Origin: G965267605 sp965267605
GTDB lineage: Bacteria > Bacteroidota > Bacteroidia > Flavobacteriales_E > Vicingaceae
Direction: 5' to 3'
Assembly: GCA_965267605.1 (NCBI GenBank)
Contig: OZ254088.1
Coordinates: forward strand, 992,001-1,056,000
Length of the DNA stretch: 64,000 bases
The position numbers were made by a program, and so were the translations under genes. The notes beneath the pieces are model-generated. The model saw only the letters and a list, made by a program, of their open reading frames with translations. It searched no databases and was not told where the DNA came from. Positions 7,457 to 16,643 of this stretch are shown one piece after another; position 1 is the stretch's first letter; each line of letters opens with the position of its first letter.

Positions 7457-8863
7457 TCAATAGTTCTCGATCACCTCGCGAACATCCGGGTGCTGATCCA
7501 AAGATGGGTCGTACTCGAATAGAGAGTCGATCAATTCTCGATTCTGTTGATAAGCGGTGATCAAGGTTTCTTTAGCCAGTTTTGGTTTACGTTCTTTAAG
7601 GTAGATAGCCACAAGCCGATACAATAGCTTGGTATTGTTCGGTTGTACTTCTAGTCCCTTTTGGATAGCAATTCTGGCAGACGAAATGCCTTCGAATTCA
7701 AGGAAAGCTTCCGATAGTTCAAGGTATATGTCTTCATTTCCGGGATCGATCTTGATCACTTTCTTGTAAGCAAGGATGGCTTCCTCATAATAACCAACCT
7801 TGAAAAGGAAATCCCCATGAAGGAAGTGATATTCCTCGTTCTCGGAATCAATTTCTAATGCCTTCTTAACATAGTGTAGTCCTGCGCGGTAACGGTCTGT
7901 ACTTCCATAAATAACAGCCATTCCGATCCACGCGTCAGCAAAATAAGGGTCTAACTTAACCGCACGTTGATAATAGGGTAGGGCGTTCTTATAGTCCTCT
8001 AGCTTCTCATAACACTCCCCGATGTAATAATACGTCATGGCATCGGGATCTTCCATCGTAATGGCCTCATGATAACTTGAGATAGCCTTCTTGTACTTCC
8101 CGAGGTTGCTCAATGAGTTGCCACGATTGAAATAGGCTGAAGAAAACTTATCGTGTATCGCAATGGCAAAATCATATGCCTCAACTGCTTTAGAATACTC
8201 TTCTAGTTTGTTATACAACAATCCTAGACTAAACCATGCGGGGTGGCTGTAAGGATGGTCTTCCAGAAAATCCTTGAAGAATGCAATAGCATCATCGCTG
8301 CGGTCCATTACATCAAAGCAAAAGGATATCTCGTACAGTGCAGACTCGTTGTTCTTGTCGTGCGTTAGGGCTTTTTTGAAGAAGTTGATGGACTTTTCGT
8401 ACTCTCTGGTAACCTCATGCTCAAAACCGAGATTCATGTAAATCTCTTCTTTCTCCTCTTCGGGAGCGAGTTCCAATGCCTTATGGTAGTTCTCGATGGC
8501 TAGTTCAGATTCCTTAAGATGGCTATAGATGTTAGCCTTGCCATAATACAAGTCAAGGTTGTAAGGTTCTACCTTCTCAAGTTTTAACAACACATCCAGT
8601 GCTTTCTTTGGTTGTCCTGAGGAAGCAAGCACCTGTGCATGTCTGATCATTAACACTGTGGAAAGCGGGTGCTGCGATTTACCAAAACCGATAACCTTCA
8701 GTGCTTTTTTCGCGTTGTTTTGTTGGATGTAATAATCCACCAGGTTTTCAATTTCCTGGACATCGAAAAAGTACTGTTCGTTGTTCTTCAGCATCTTCTC
8801 GAATCGCTTTACCGACTGCTCAAGATGCTGATCGTCATTATATTCCGCGAAGTTATCCTCCAC
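7457..8863 (-). CDS. Tetratricopeptide repeat protein
   Basis: A 468-residue, probably cytoplasmic protein made almost entirely of TPR units; the 34-residue period is clear from about residue 95 to 440, for example DLYYGKANIYSHLKESELAI, PAWFSLGLLYNKLEEYSKAV and AYFNRGNSLSNLGKYKKAI. No signal peptide or enzymatic domain is visible. Such proteins act as scaffolds. It begins with GTG at 8863 and heads a tight operon with phosphosulfolactate synthase, the DUF368 protein, aroE and a small membrane protein. A TAACTTTG promoter box lies 21 nt upstream. Partner unknown. Confidence 0.88.
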   Translation of the reverse strand: MEDNFAEYNDDQHLEQSVKRFEKMLKNNEQYFFDVQEIENLVDYYIQQNNAKKALKVIGFGKSQHPLSTVLMIRHAQVLASSGQPKKALDVLLKLEKVEPYNLDLYYGKANIYSHLKESELAIENYHKALELAPEEEKEEIYMNLGFEHEVTREYEKSINFFKKALTHDKNNESALYEISFCFDVMDRSDDAIAFFKDFLEDHPYSHPAWFSLGLLYNKLEEYSKAVEAYDFAIAIHDKFSSAYFNRGNSLSNLGKYKKAISSYHEAITMEDPDAMTYYYIGECYEKLEDYKNALPYYQRAVKLDPYFADAWIGMAVIYGSTDRYRAGLHYVKKALEIDSENEEYHFLHGDFLFKVGYYEEAILAYKKVIKIDPGNEDIYLELSEAFLEFEGISSARIAIQKGLEVQPNNTKLLYRLVAIYLKERKPKLAKETLITAYQQNRELIDSLFEYDPSLDQHPDVREVIENY

Positions 8864-8884
8864 CTAGCAAAATAGGTTCTTTAG

Positions 8885-8892
8885 CAAAGTTA
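8885..8892 (-). promoter_or_regulatory. Bacteroidota -7 box (TAACTTTG) for the TPR-comA-DUF368-aroE operon
   Basis: Read on the minus strand this is TAACTTTG, matching TAnnTTTG, 21 nt before the GTG start of the TPR gene. It likely drives all five genes, since later spacings are 3 bp or less or overlap. Motif match only. Confidence 0.45.
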
Positions 8893-8973
8893 AAAAATTG
8901 GGGTCAGGCCTCGGTTTGAGGTAGGATTCTTTTTCACAAAAAAATTAACACGAGGATAGTTTATTTATTGCTC

Positions 8974-8981
8974 TAAATTTG
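8974..8981 (+). promoter_or_regulatory. Bacteroidota -7 box (TAAATTTG) for glmM operon
   Basis: TAAATTTG fits TAnnTTTG and lies 17 nt before the glmM ATG. No good TTTG element is seen at the expected -33 distance. It would serve glmM and the cysteine desulfurase and membrane protein genes behind it. Confidence 0.5.
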
Positions 8982-8998
8982 CTGAAAACACTGGGAAA

Positions 8999-10387
8999 AT
9001 GACATTAATTAAATCGATTTCTGGGATTAGAGGAACCATTGGAGGGAGGCCTGGTGACAACCTAACACCGGTTGATGCAACGCGCTTTGCGGCTGCATTC
9101 GGAACCTGGCTCAAATCGGCCAATTCCGATAAGCGGTTGAAGGTAGTAGTAGGAAGAGATGCGAGAATATCCGGAGAGATGATTTCAGGAATCGTTGTTC
9201 GTACCCTGGTGGGACTTGGTATAGATGTGTTGGATCTGGGATTGTCTACCACACCTACGGTGGAATTTGCGGTTCCCGAGGCTGCTGCCGATGCAGGTAT
9301 TATCCTCACCGCAAGTCACAACCCAAAACACTGGAACGCCCTTAAGCTCTTGAATGCGGAGGGTGAGTTCATTTCGGCTGAGGCTGGACAGAAATTACTG
9401 GAGATCGTAGAAAGCGAAGCATTTGATTTTGCTGAGGTGGACGATTTGGGTGAAGTAACGCTTGATGATAAGATGATGGAAAAGCACCTTTCATCCATCC
9501 TTAGATTGCCTACAGTGGATGTAGACGCCATTCGTGAAGCAGGGTTAAAGGCAGTGGTAGACGGGATTAATTCAACGGGTGCTGTCTACGTCCCGGCATT
9601 GCTTGAAAAGCTGGGAGTAGATTATGCGGTGATCAATGAAGAGGTGAACGGAGATTTCGCGCACAACCCGGAACCATTGAAAGAACATCTGGGAGATCTC
9701 TCAGCCAAAGTTGTGGAGGAAGGTGCGCATTTAGGTATCGTAGTAGATCCGGATGTAGACAGGTTGGCGTTCATGATGGAAGATGGCGATATGTTCGGTG
9801 AAGAGTATACACTGGTTGCAGTAGCTGACCATGTATTGAGTGCCACTCCGGGGCACTGTGTGTCCAATATGTCCTCAACGAGGGCGCTTGCCGATGTTGC
9901 TGAGAAACATGGGTGTACATACTCTAGCTCTCCGGTTGGAGAGGTGAACGTGGTATTGGAGATGAAAGCAAAGAATGCTGTGATTGGAGGAGAAGGAAAT
10001 GGTGGTGTTATCTATCCGGACGCCCATTACGGAAGAGATGCATTGGTGGGCATAGCTTTGTTCCTAACCCATCTTGCAAATAGGAAGTGTACAATGACAG
10101 AGCTGAAAGCCTCGTATCCTCAATACCAGATGTCTAAGAACAAGGTGGAATTGGAGTCCGGTATGGACGTGGATGGCATATTGAAGGCAGTGGCAGAGAA
10201 GTACACCAATGATGATGTTGACACCAGAGATGGTGTGAAGATCAGCTTCGAAAAGGAGTGGGTGCATCTGCGCAAATCAAACACGGAACCCATTATTCGT
10301 GTTTATGCTGAGAGTGGTAGCGAAGAAGCGGCTACTGCTTTGGCGGGTTCAGTTATGGAGGTGATTAAATCGATAGCAGTAGCATAA
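8999..10387 (+). CDS. glmM: Phosphoglucosamine mutase / phosphohexomutase
   Basis: Alpha-D-phosphohexomutase, most likely converting glucosamine-6-phosphate to glucosamine-1-phosphate for UDP-GlcNAc and cell-wall synthesis. The 462-residue protein has the phosphoserine loop TASHNPKHWNALK at about residues 101-113, the metal-binding loop DPDVDRLAF at about 250-258, the sugar-binding loop GGEGNGGVIYPD and the C-terminal phosphate-binding RKSNTEPIIRVYAE. The N-terminal SISGIRGTIGG is typical of the Bacteroidota version. GlmM is the usual assignment, but phosphomannomutase activity cannot be excluded. Its stop codon shares a base with the next start (TAATG), so the cysteine desulfurase is probably translationally coupled. 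Confidence 0.9.
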   Translation: MTLIKSISGIRGTIGGRPGDNLTPVDATRFAAAFGTWLKSANSDKRLKVVVGRDARISGEMISGIVVRTLVGLGIDVLDLGLSTTPTVEFAVPEAAADAGIILTASHNPKHWNALKLLNAEGEFISAEAGQKLLEIVESEAFDFAEVDDLGEVTLDDKMMEKHLSSILRLPTVDVDAIREAGLKAVVDGINSTGAVYVPALLEKLGVDYAVINEEVNGDFAHNPEPLKEHLGDLSAKVVEEGAHLGIVVDPDVDRLAFMMEDGDMFGEEYTLVAVADHVLSATPGHCVSNMSSTRALADVAEKHGCTYSSSPVGEVNVVLEMKAKNAVIGGEGNGGVIYPDAHYGRDALVGIALFLTHLANRKCTMTELKASYPQYQMSKNKVELESGMDVDGILKAVAEKYTNDDVDTRDGVKISFEKEWVHLRKSNTEPIIRVYAESGSEEAATALAGSVMEVIKSIAVA

Positions 10388-11520
10388 TGGAAGTGAAGTC
10401 GGTATATCTAGATAATGCGGCCACAACCAAATTGGATGAAGAGGTTGCAAGGGAGATCATGAATGTAATGGAGAACAACTTCGGAAACCCGAGTTCAATC
10501 CATTCTTTTGGAAGATCCAGCAAAGCGCTGATCGAAACTTCACGCAGAAACGTTGCTAAGCATGTGAACGCTCATGCGTCTGAAATTTTCTTCACCTCGG
10601 GAGGAACAGAGGCAGACAATATGGTGTTTTCGACCGCTTTCGAAACAATGGGCATCAAACGCTTTATATCTACAGCCATTGAACACCATGCTGTGGGTCA
10701 CAGTATTGAGCATTACGTAGAGCAGGGTGCCAGATTCGATCAGGTGCGACTGATGGATAATGGACACGTGGACCTGGAGCATTTGGAGGAACTGCTAAGT
10801 GATGAGCAACCCACACTGGTTTCGCTCATGCATGGCAATAATGAGATTGGAAATTTACTTCCGCTCGAGAAGGTGGTAGCGCTGTGTAGGAAATATGGGG
10901 CGTACTTCCATTCAGACACAGTGCAAACCATGTGTCACTATAGGTTTGATGTTAAGGCTCTGGACCTCGACTTCATGACATGTTCCGCGCACAAATTCCA
11001 CGGACCAAAGGGTGTAGGGTTCTTGTATGCTAAGAAAGGTTTACCGGTTACTTCCCTAATTCACGGTGGTGGACAGGAACGCGGCAAAAGAGCAGGCACA
11101 GAGAACTTGTATGGAATCATAGGTCTTTCAAAGGCTATGGATGTGGCGTACCGTGATCTTGAAGAACACAGGGCGCATGTGGAAGGCTTGAAGTCTTACA
11201 TGATTGATCAGCTTAAAGAGAAGATTCCAGGTGTAGAGTTCAATGGAGATTGTGTCAATACCGCATTGTATACTGTGTTAAGCGTGTGTTTTCCATCTAC
11301 AGAGTTCAACGACCTGTTTCTTTACCAGCTGGATCTGAATGGCATTGCTGCTTCAGGAGGTAGTGCTTGCTCTGCAGGAGCCAACAAAGGTTCTCATGTG
11401 CTGGAAGCTATCAAGGCAAACCCTGATCTTCCGCATGTTAGGTTCTCATTTAGCAAGTATAACACCAGGGAGGATATTGATTATGCCGTAGAGAAGGTAC
11501 TTTCGCTCTATAACCGTTAA
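10387..11520 (+). CDS. Cysteine desulfurase (NifS/IscS class)
   Basis: PLP enzyme that takes sulfur from cysteine for Fe-S clusters and thio-modifications. The 377-residue protein begins VYLDNAATTKLD; the PLP-binding lysine is in CSAHKFHGPKGVGF at about residue 202, and the persulfide cysteine is in the loop SGGSACSAGANKGSHVL at about 329. The long loop around this cysteine places it in the NifS/IscS group rather than SufS. It overlaps glmM by 1 bp. No iscU or suf genes are nearby, so the sulfur acceptor is unknown. Confidence 0.92.
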   Translation: MEVKSVYLDNAATTKLDEEVAREIMNVMENNFGNPSSIHSFGRSSKALIETSRRNVAKHVNAHASEIFFTSGGTEADNMVFSTAFETMGIKRFISTAIEHHAVGHSIEHYVEQGARFDQVRLMDNGHVDLEHLEELLSDEQPTLVSLMHGNNEIGNLLPLEKVVALCRKYGAYFHSDTVQTMCHYRFDVKALDLDFMTCSAHKFHGPKGVGFLYAKKGLPVTSLIHGGGQERGKRAGTENLYGIIGLSKAMDVAYRDLEEHRAHVEGLKSYMIDQLKEKIPGVEFNGDCVNTALYTVLSVCFPSTEFNDLFLYQLDLNGIAASGGSACSAGANKGSHVLEAIKANPDLPHVRFSFSKYNTREDIDYAVEKVLSLYNR

Positions 11521-11533
11521 CCAACCGTATTTA

Positions 11534-13087
11534 ATGAAATTGACAACACTACATTCATTCATGAATGATTTGTTGAGTTTCAAATTGTTGTCTGGATTGT
11601 TCAGTACAACCAGAGCAAAAATCATCGTGATCCTGGTGGGAAGTGTTGGTATTTGGTTTTGGCAAGGTGCAGCTTATCAAAAGGCCAAGGAAGGTGAGAA
11701 GATCTACGCAGCTCATGCCCGCACGAAGACAACAGGCTTTGCCCATCATTATGCTTATAAGTTTGTTTACTTCTATCACCATAAGGGCTGGTTTCCTGTG
11801 GTTACAACAATTGAGGAACTTGAAGACTCAAAGGAAGGTGCTGAAGCGTTACTCTCTAACCATGGACATTCTCTTGGAATGGAATACAGGCATTGGTCGA
11901 GAATGGGGGAGAATGCAAGGATATTCTTGTTTCTACCGCATTTGTGGAGTGGGGGCAGTGCGGTAGAGCCGAGTATCCTTCCATTCAATCGAATAGCATT
12001 TACGTTGGCCCTTATCCTTTGCTTTGCGGGCTTGGTGTGGGGTGGCCAAACGGTATTTGGATTGCTGTTGGTAGGGGTTTTTGGTTCATCTCCCTTCCTG
12101 TTACACGAGGTATACTACAATGAGAATGTCTTTTGGCTGCCAGCCGCTTGCCTGCTTGCCCTGTTTGGTCTGGTGTTCCCTGCGTTAGTGGTGAAGCAAA
12201 AGTGGGGGTATTACGTGTTGATGGCGTTGTTTGGCGGAATAATGTTGGGAACAGCTATTCACATAAGAACAGAGCTAAAGGTAGTGGTACTATCTGGTAT
12301 CGTGCTGCTTGTTTTCCTGAAAGATATTCGGTGGTACGTAAGGGTGGGGGTGATCATGTTAACCCTCTTATCTTACCAGGCTATGTCCGATACATGGTTG
12401 CGGTATTTCGAGCACAAATTCGAGGAGGCCTATACGGCAGTTGAGGGGGCAGGTGGTGTGCCGTACGATGGTCCTAAAATTGGGGGGCATAACGTTTGGC
12501 ACTCATGCTTTGTTGGACTGGGTGATTTCGATGATAAATACGGTTATGAATGGAATGACCGCGTAGCCTATGCTTATGGTGTAGAGAAACTAAGAGAAGA
12601 TTACGACATGGAATTCAAGTGGAGCGGTGAGCTGGCTTTGGATGAGTGGTATGATGATGAGAAGAGGTATTACAAGAAGTTAGAGTTGGTGCCTGAGTAT
12701 CTTGAGGTATGTAAAGAGAAAGTGCTGAGTGATATATCCAGCGATCCTTCCTGGTACATGGGCATTGTGGGGAAAAGAACAAAGCGGATTGCCACAGAGC
12801 TTAGTCCGGTTACCTTGTTTGGATTGAATCTGAGCCACCTGATGCCGTGGTTTGTACACATCTTGATCTTGCTGGTCTTATTGTACTTCAGGAAGTGGTC
12901 CATATTGGCGCTGGCTCTTGGGGCTATGCCGCTATTCGCTATTGCACTTCTCATCTTTTCGGGCGGAAATACACAGTTTCTGGGGTGTTATTATTTCGTT
13001 ACCAGCGCGTTCCTGCTGGGACTGGTGGCAGAGTTGGTGCTTGTGTTTGGTAATAAGCTTTACAGCCGCTACTTTGCCGGTAATTAA
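11534..13087 (+). CDS. Large polytopic membrane protein, possibly GT-C-like, unknown function
   Basis: A 517-residue protein with a first hydrophobic segment at about residues 28-45, roughly six more between about 153 and 290, and several at the C-terminus (about 435-510). Between the two membrane blocks is a hydrophilic, aromatic- and acid-rich segment (about residues 295-425) with GGHNVWHSCFVGLGDFDDKYG and EWYDDEKRYYKKLELVP. Many transmembrane helices plus a large soluble loop resemble GT-C membrane glycosyltransferases, but I see no diagnostic DxD motif in the first loop, so the call is weak. It follows the cysteine desulfurase by 13 bp. An internal Met at residue 10 is a possible alternative start. 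Confidence 0.6.
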   Translation: MKLTTLHSFMNDLLSFKLLSGLFSTTRAKIIVILVGSVGIWFWQGAAYQKAKEGEKIYAAHARTKTTGFAHHYAYKFVYFYHHKGWFPVVTTIEELEDSKEGAEALLSNHGHSLGMEYRHWSRMGENARIFLFLPHLWSGGSAVEPSILPFNRIAFTLALILCFAGLVWGGQTVFGLLLVGVFGSSPFLLHEVYYNENVFWLPAACLLALFGLVFPALVVKQKWGYYVLMALFGGIMLGTAIHIRTELKVVVLSGIVLLVFLKDIRWYVRVGVIMLTLLSYQAMSDTWLRYFEHKFEEAYTAVEGAGGVPYDGPKIGGHNVWHSCFVGLGDFDDKYGYEWNDRVAYAYGVEKLREDYDMEFKWSGELALDEWYDDEKRYYKKLELVPEYLEVCKEKVLSDISSDPSWYMGIVGKRTKRIATELSPVTLFGLNLSHLMPWFVHILILLVLLYFRKWSILALALGAMPLFAIALLIFSGGNTQFLGCYYFVTSAFLLGLVAELVLVFGNKLYSRYFAGN

Positions 13088-13102
13088 AGAAAGTAGGACA
13101 GG

Positions 13103-13876
13103 ATGGGTAAGTACACACTTACATTTCTAGGTACCGGAACATCTCAAGGGGTTCCAGTGATCGGATGTAAATGCGATGTGTGTAAATCTAAGGACCCCAA
13201 CGACACACGTTTGCGGAGTGCTGTATGGGTGAGGACAGAACATACCAGTGTTGTAATTGATACCGGGCCGGACTTTCGGCAGCAAATGCTCAATGCCAGG
13301 GTAGAAAGACTCGATGCTGTGGTCTTTACCCATGCCCATAAGGACCATATTGCAGGTCTGGATGATGTAAGAGCGTTCAACTTCCTTCAGCGAATGGATA
13401 TACCGTTGTATGGAGATGCTTTGGTTGAGAAGGCCATCAAGCGGGATTTCTACTATGCCTTCGAGGAAGAGAAGTATCCTGGTGTCCCGCAACTAGAGTT
13501 TCACCGGATCACTAAGGATGATGTAGTAGAGGTGGGTGATATTCAGCTAAACCCTGTAGAGGTTTTGCATTACAAATTACCTGTGCTTGGGTACCGTATT
13601 GGTGACCTAACCTATATCACCGATGCGAACGCAATAAAACCTGAAGAATTAGAAAAGGTTAGGGGTTCTAAAATTTTGATATTAAATGCTTTAAGAAAGG
13701 AATCTCACCTATCTCATTTCACCTTGGATGAGGCGGTTAAGCTCGCTGAGGACCTTCAGGTTGAGCAGGCCTACTTCATGCATATAAGTCACCTGATGGG
13801 AAAGCACGCAGACGTGCAACCTGAATTGCCCGCCCACATGTCTCTCGCCTATGATGGTCTCGAAATTGAGTTCTAA
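13103..13876 (+). CDS. Metallo-beta-lactamase-fold hydrolase (PhnP-like)
   Basis: Cytoplasmic metal-dependent phosphodiesterase-type hydrolase of 257 residues. Motifs: the N-terminal GTGTSQGVPVIGCKCDVCKS with a cysteine cluster typical of PhnP and lipoate-like MBL proteins, the metal-binding FTHAHKDHIAGLDD at about residues 76-89, DTGPDFR, ITDANAI and the late histidine in FMHISHLMGKH. The substrate is probably a cyclic or phosphodiester-linked nucleotide but cannot be named. It follows the membrane protein by 15 bp and is convergent with clpB, sharing the CTAA stop overlap. Confidence 0.88.
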   Translation: MGKYTLTFLGTGTSQGVPVIGCKCDVCKSKDPNDTRLRSAVWVRTEHTSVVIDTGPDFRQQMLNARVERLDAVVFTHAHKDHIAGLDDVRAFNFLQRMDIPLYGDALVEKAIKRDFYYAFEEEKYPGVPQLEFHRITKDDVVEVGDIQLNPVEVLHYKLPVLGYRIGDLTYITDANAIKPEELEKVRGSKILILNALRKESHLSHFTLDEAVKLAEDLQVEQAYFMHISHLMGKHADVQPELPAHMSLAYDGLEIEF

Positions 13877-16482
13877 ACAGTTTCTTCTTCTGGGATCGGA
13901 TTTCTGAATACAAATTGTCCATCGAAGACATCCAGCACAATATTAGAGTTAGGATGAATCTTCTTGGCGAGCAATTGCCGTGAAAGCTCATTTAACACTT
14001 CCTTCTGAATGATTCGCTTCACCGGTCGTGCCCCGAACTGTGGATCGTATCCAGCTTCTGCCAGGTACTCGATGGCTGCTTCTGCTGCAACCAGATCAAT
14101 ATCCATGGTCTTTAGCTTCTCTTTCAGGAAACCTAATTGGATCTCCACGATCTTGGAAATCTCCTTTCTGCCCAGTGGAGAGAACATGATCGTTTCATCT
14201 ATTCTATTGAGAAACTCCGGGCGTAGTGTATGCTTGAGTAAAGTAAGCACCTCAGACTTGGTTCTCTGAAACACCTGCGGTACCTCAGCTTCCGATACAT
14301 CCTCAAAGTTGCTTTGTATGATCTCAGCTCCCAGGTTAGAGGTCATGATAATGATCGTATTCCTGAAGTTTACCAGGCGACCCTTACTGTCGGTCAATCT
14401 TCCATCCTCCAATACTTGAAGAAGAATGTTGAACACATCTGGATGTGCCTTTTCGATCTCATCGAGCAAGATAACCGAGTAAGGTTTGCGCCTCACTGCC
14501 TCGGTAAGCTGTCCTCCTTCATCGTAACCAACGTATCCCGGAGGTGCTCCCACGAGCCTTGAAACAGCATGCCTTTCCTGATATTCGCTCATGTCAATGC
14601 GGGTCATTGCATTTTCATCGTTGAAGAGGAACTCCGATAGGGCCTTGGCCAATTCGGTTTTACCTACACCCGTGGTGCCCAGGAAAATGAACGAACCAAT
14701 GGGGCGTTTCTCATCTGCCAGACCACTTCTGCTACGCCTGATGGCATCTGCAACTGCTACAATAGCCTCGTTTTGCCCTACAACACGCTTGTGAAGTTCA
14801 TCCTCCAGTCGCAGTAGTTTTGTTGATTCGCTTTCAACCATCCGTTGTACAGGGATTCCTGTCCAACGAGCAACCACATCCGCCACTTCAAAAGCATCAA
14901 CTTCCTCTTTTATCATCTTGGAGGACGATTGCATCTCAACAAGTGTTGCCTTGTCTGCTTCGAGTTGTTCTTCCAACTGTTGAATAACGCCATAACGGAT
15001 TTCAGCGACTTTACCATAATCTCCTTGCCGTTCAGCTTGATCAGCTTCAAATTTCTGTTGCTCAATAGCCTCTTTTCCTTTCTGGATGGCTTCTACGACA
15101 TCCTTTTCGTTCTGCCATGCTGCTACCATAGAATCACGTTGATCTATGAGCTCGGCCAGGTCTTCTGCTATTCTTGCGAGCTTCTTTTCGTCTTTTTCCC
15201 TTTTGATCGCCTCTCTTTCGATCTCAAGCTGCATGATCTTCCTTTCGATCTCATCAATTTCCTCTGGTTTGGAGTTGATCTCCATTCTCAGCTTCGCTGC
15301 AGCTTCATCGATAAGGTCGATGGCCTTGTCGGGAAGGAACCTGTTGGTGATATATCGCTGTGAGAGCTCTACAGCGGAAATGATGGCTTCATCCTTGATC
15401 TGCACCTTGTGGTGTGTCTCGTATTTTTCTTTGATACCCCGCAGGATCGAAATCGCATCCTCGGTGGATGGTTCATCAACCAGTACTTTCTGGAATCTTC
15501 GTTCCAGCGCTTTATCTTTTTCAAAGTGCTTCTGATACTCATCCAGTGTTGTTGCGCCTACGGCCCTTAGCTCACCTCTTGCAAGAGCAGGCTTCAGGAT
15601 ATTGGCTGCATCCATAGCACCTTCCGATGCTCCAGCGCCAACCAGTGTATGTATCTCGTCAATGAACAATACGATATCGTCCGATTTAACGACTTCTTTC
15701 ACAACGCTTTTGAGACGTTCCTCAAATTCCCCCTTGTACTTGGCCCCAGCTATGAGGGCTCCCATGTCGAGGGAGTAGATCACCTTAGATTTAAGATTAT
15801 CTGGAATATCACCATTGATAATTCTATGCGCTAAACCTTCGGCAATAGCCGTTTTACCAACACCTGGTTCACCAATAAGCACCGGATTGTTCTTCGTTCT
15901 TCTGGATAGAATCTGAAGGACACGCCTTATCTCGTCATCCCGACCGATTACCGGATCTAACTTTCCCTCGTTTGCAAGAACATTGAGATTCCTTGCATAT
16001 TTTCCAAGGGCATTATATGTGTCTTCCTGGCTTTGAGAAGTAACCTTTTCTCCTTGCCTCAGCTCGTCTATGGCCTTTTGAAGGTTGGATTTATTGATAC
16101 CGGCATCCTTCAGTAATTGAGCTACCTGATCGCCAGCATTCAGCAAACCATACATCAAATGTTCCGTGGTTACGAACTCATCTCCGTTCTTCTTGGCATA
16201 TGCAATGGCCTCCGAGAGAGCTTTCTGTCCTGATTTTCCTACATACGCGTCCCCACCTGTAACCTTTGCGTATGATTTCACGATCTGCTCATTCGCCTGC
16301 GTGATCATGTTTTCATTGGCACCTATCTTTTTGAACAGGAACGATGGCACATGTTCATCAACTTCCATCATTCCCTTCAATATATGCCCAGCTTCTATGG
16401 ATTGCTGTTCATTGCCAATAGCAATTTGCTGAGCCTGTTGAATAGCTTCCTGTGCTTTTACTGTTAAGTTGTTCAAGTTCAT
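13873..16482 (-). CDS. clpB: ATP-dependent disaggregase ClpB
   Basis: Hsp100 chaperone that, with DnaK, extracts polypeptides from aggregates. The 869 residues give the full-length architecture: N-terminal Clp repeats (about 1-145), first AAA+ domain with Walker A GEPGVGKT at 204-211, the long coiled-coil middle domain (about 400-530) that separates ClpB from ClpA/C, and second AAA+ domain with GTTGVGKTE near 605 and a C-terminal D2-small domain. It is monocistronic and divergent from the DUF4870-like gene. I did not recognise a CIRCE element or a clear TAnnTTTG box upstream, so heat control, if present, uses something I cannot see. Confidence 0.98.
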   Translation of the reverse strand: MNLNNLTVKAQEAIQQAQQIAIGNEQQSIEAGHILKGMMEVDEHVPSFLFKKIGANENMITQANEQIVKSYAKVTGGDAYVGKSGQKALSEAIAYAKKNGDEFVTTEHLMYGLLNAGDQVAQLLKDAGINKSNLQKAIDELRQGEKVTSQSQEDTYNALGKYARNLNVLANEGKLDPVIGRDDEIRRVLQILSRRTKNNPVLIGEPGVGKTAIAEGLAHRIINGDIPDNLKSKVIYSLDMGALIAGAKYKGEFEERLKSVVKEVVKSDDIVLFIDEIHTLVGAGASEGAMDAANILKPALARGELRAVGATTLDEYQKHFEKDKALERRFQKVLVDEPSTEDAISILRGIKEKYETHHKVQIKDEAIISAVELSQRYITNRFLPDKAIDLIDEAAAKLRMEINSKPEEIDEIERKIMQLEIEREAIKREKDEKKLARIAEDLAELIDQRDSMVAAWQNEKDVVEAIQKGKEAIEQQKFEADQAERQGDYGKVAEIRYGVIQQLEEQLEADKATLVEMQSSSKMIKEEVDAFEVADVVARWTGIPVQRMVESESTKLLRLEDELHKRVVGQNEAIVAVADAIRRSRSGLADEKRPIGSFIFLGTTGVGKTELAKALSEFLFNDENAMTRIDMSEYQERHAVSRLVGAPPGYVGYDEGGQLTEAVRRKPYSVILLDEIEKAHPDVFNILLQVLEDGRLTDSKGRLVNFRNTIIIMTSNLGAEIIQSNFEDVSEAEVPQVFQRTKSEVLTLLKHTLRPEFLNRIDETIMFSPLGRKEISKIVEIQLGFLKEKLKTMDIDLVAAEAAIEYLAEAGYDPQFGARPVKRIIQKEVLNELSRQLLAKKIHPNSNIVLDVFDGQFVFRNPIPEEETV

Positions 16483-16589
16483 TCTTTCGGTTTTGTTTCA
16501 ACCGATCAAATCACGAACCAAACCGATTTTGGGCCACTTTTCAAGCCATAATTGCAGATTTCACCAGATTTATGGGACAATCTGTCAGT

Positions 16590-16620
16590 TTTGCATAATC
16601 TAATATTTCAGCTAATTTTG
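16590..16620 (+). promoter_or_regulatory. Bacteroidota promoter, TTTG-N19-TAATTTTG
   Basis: TTTG at 16590-16593 and TAATTTTG at 16613-16620 are separated by 19 nt, matching both elements of the primary Bacteroidota promoter. The start codon of the DUF4870-like gene lies 23 nt downstream. One of the clearest promoters in the window. Confidence 0.65.
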
Positions 16621-16643
16621 GCCCGAATTCAAAATCCACTCTT

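Noticed and set aside
14845..15363. A 172-residue plus-strand frame opposite clpB
   Set aside because: Fully inside the clpB coding region in antisense; no start context or motif.
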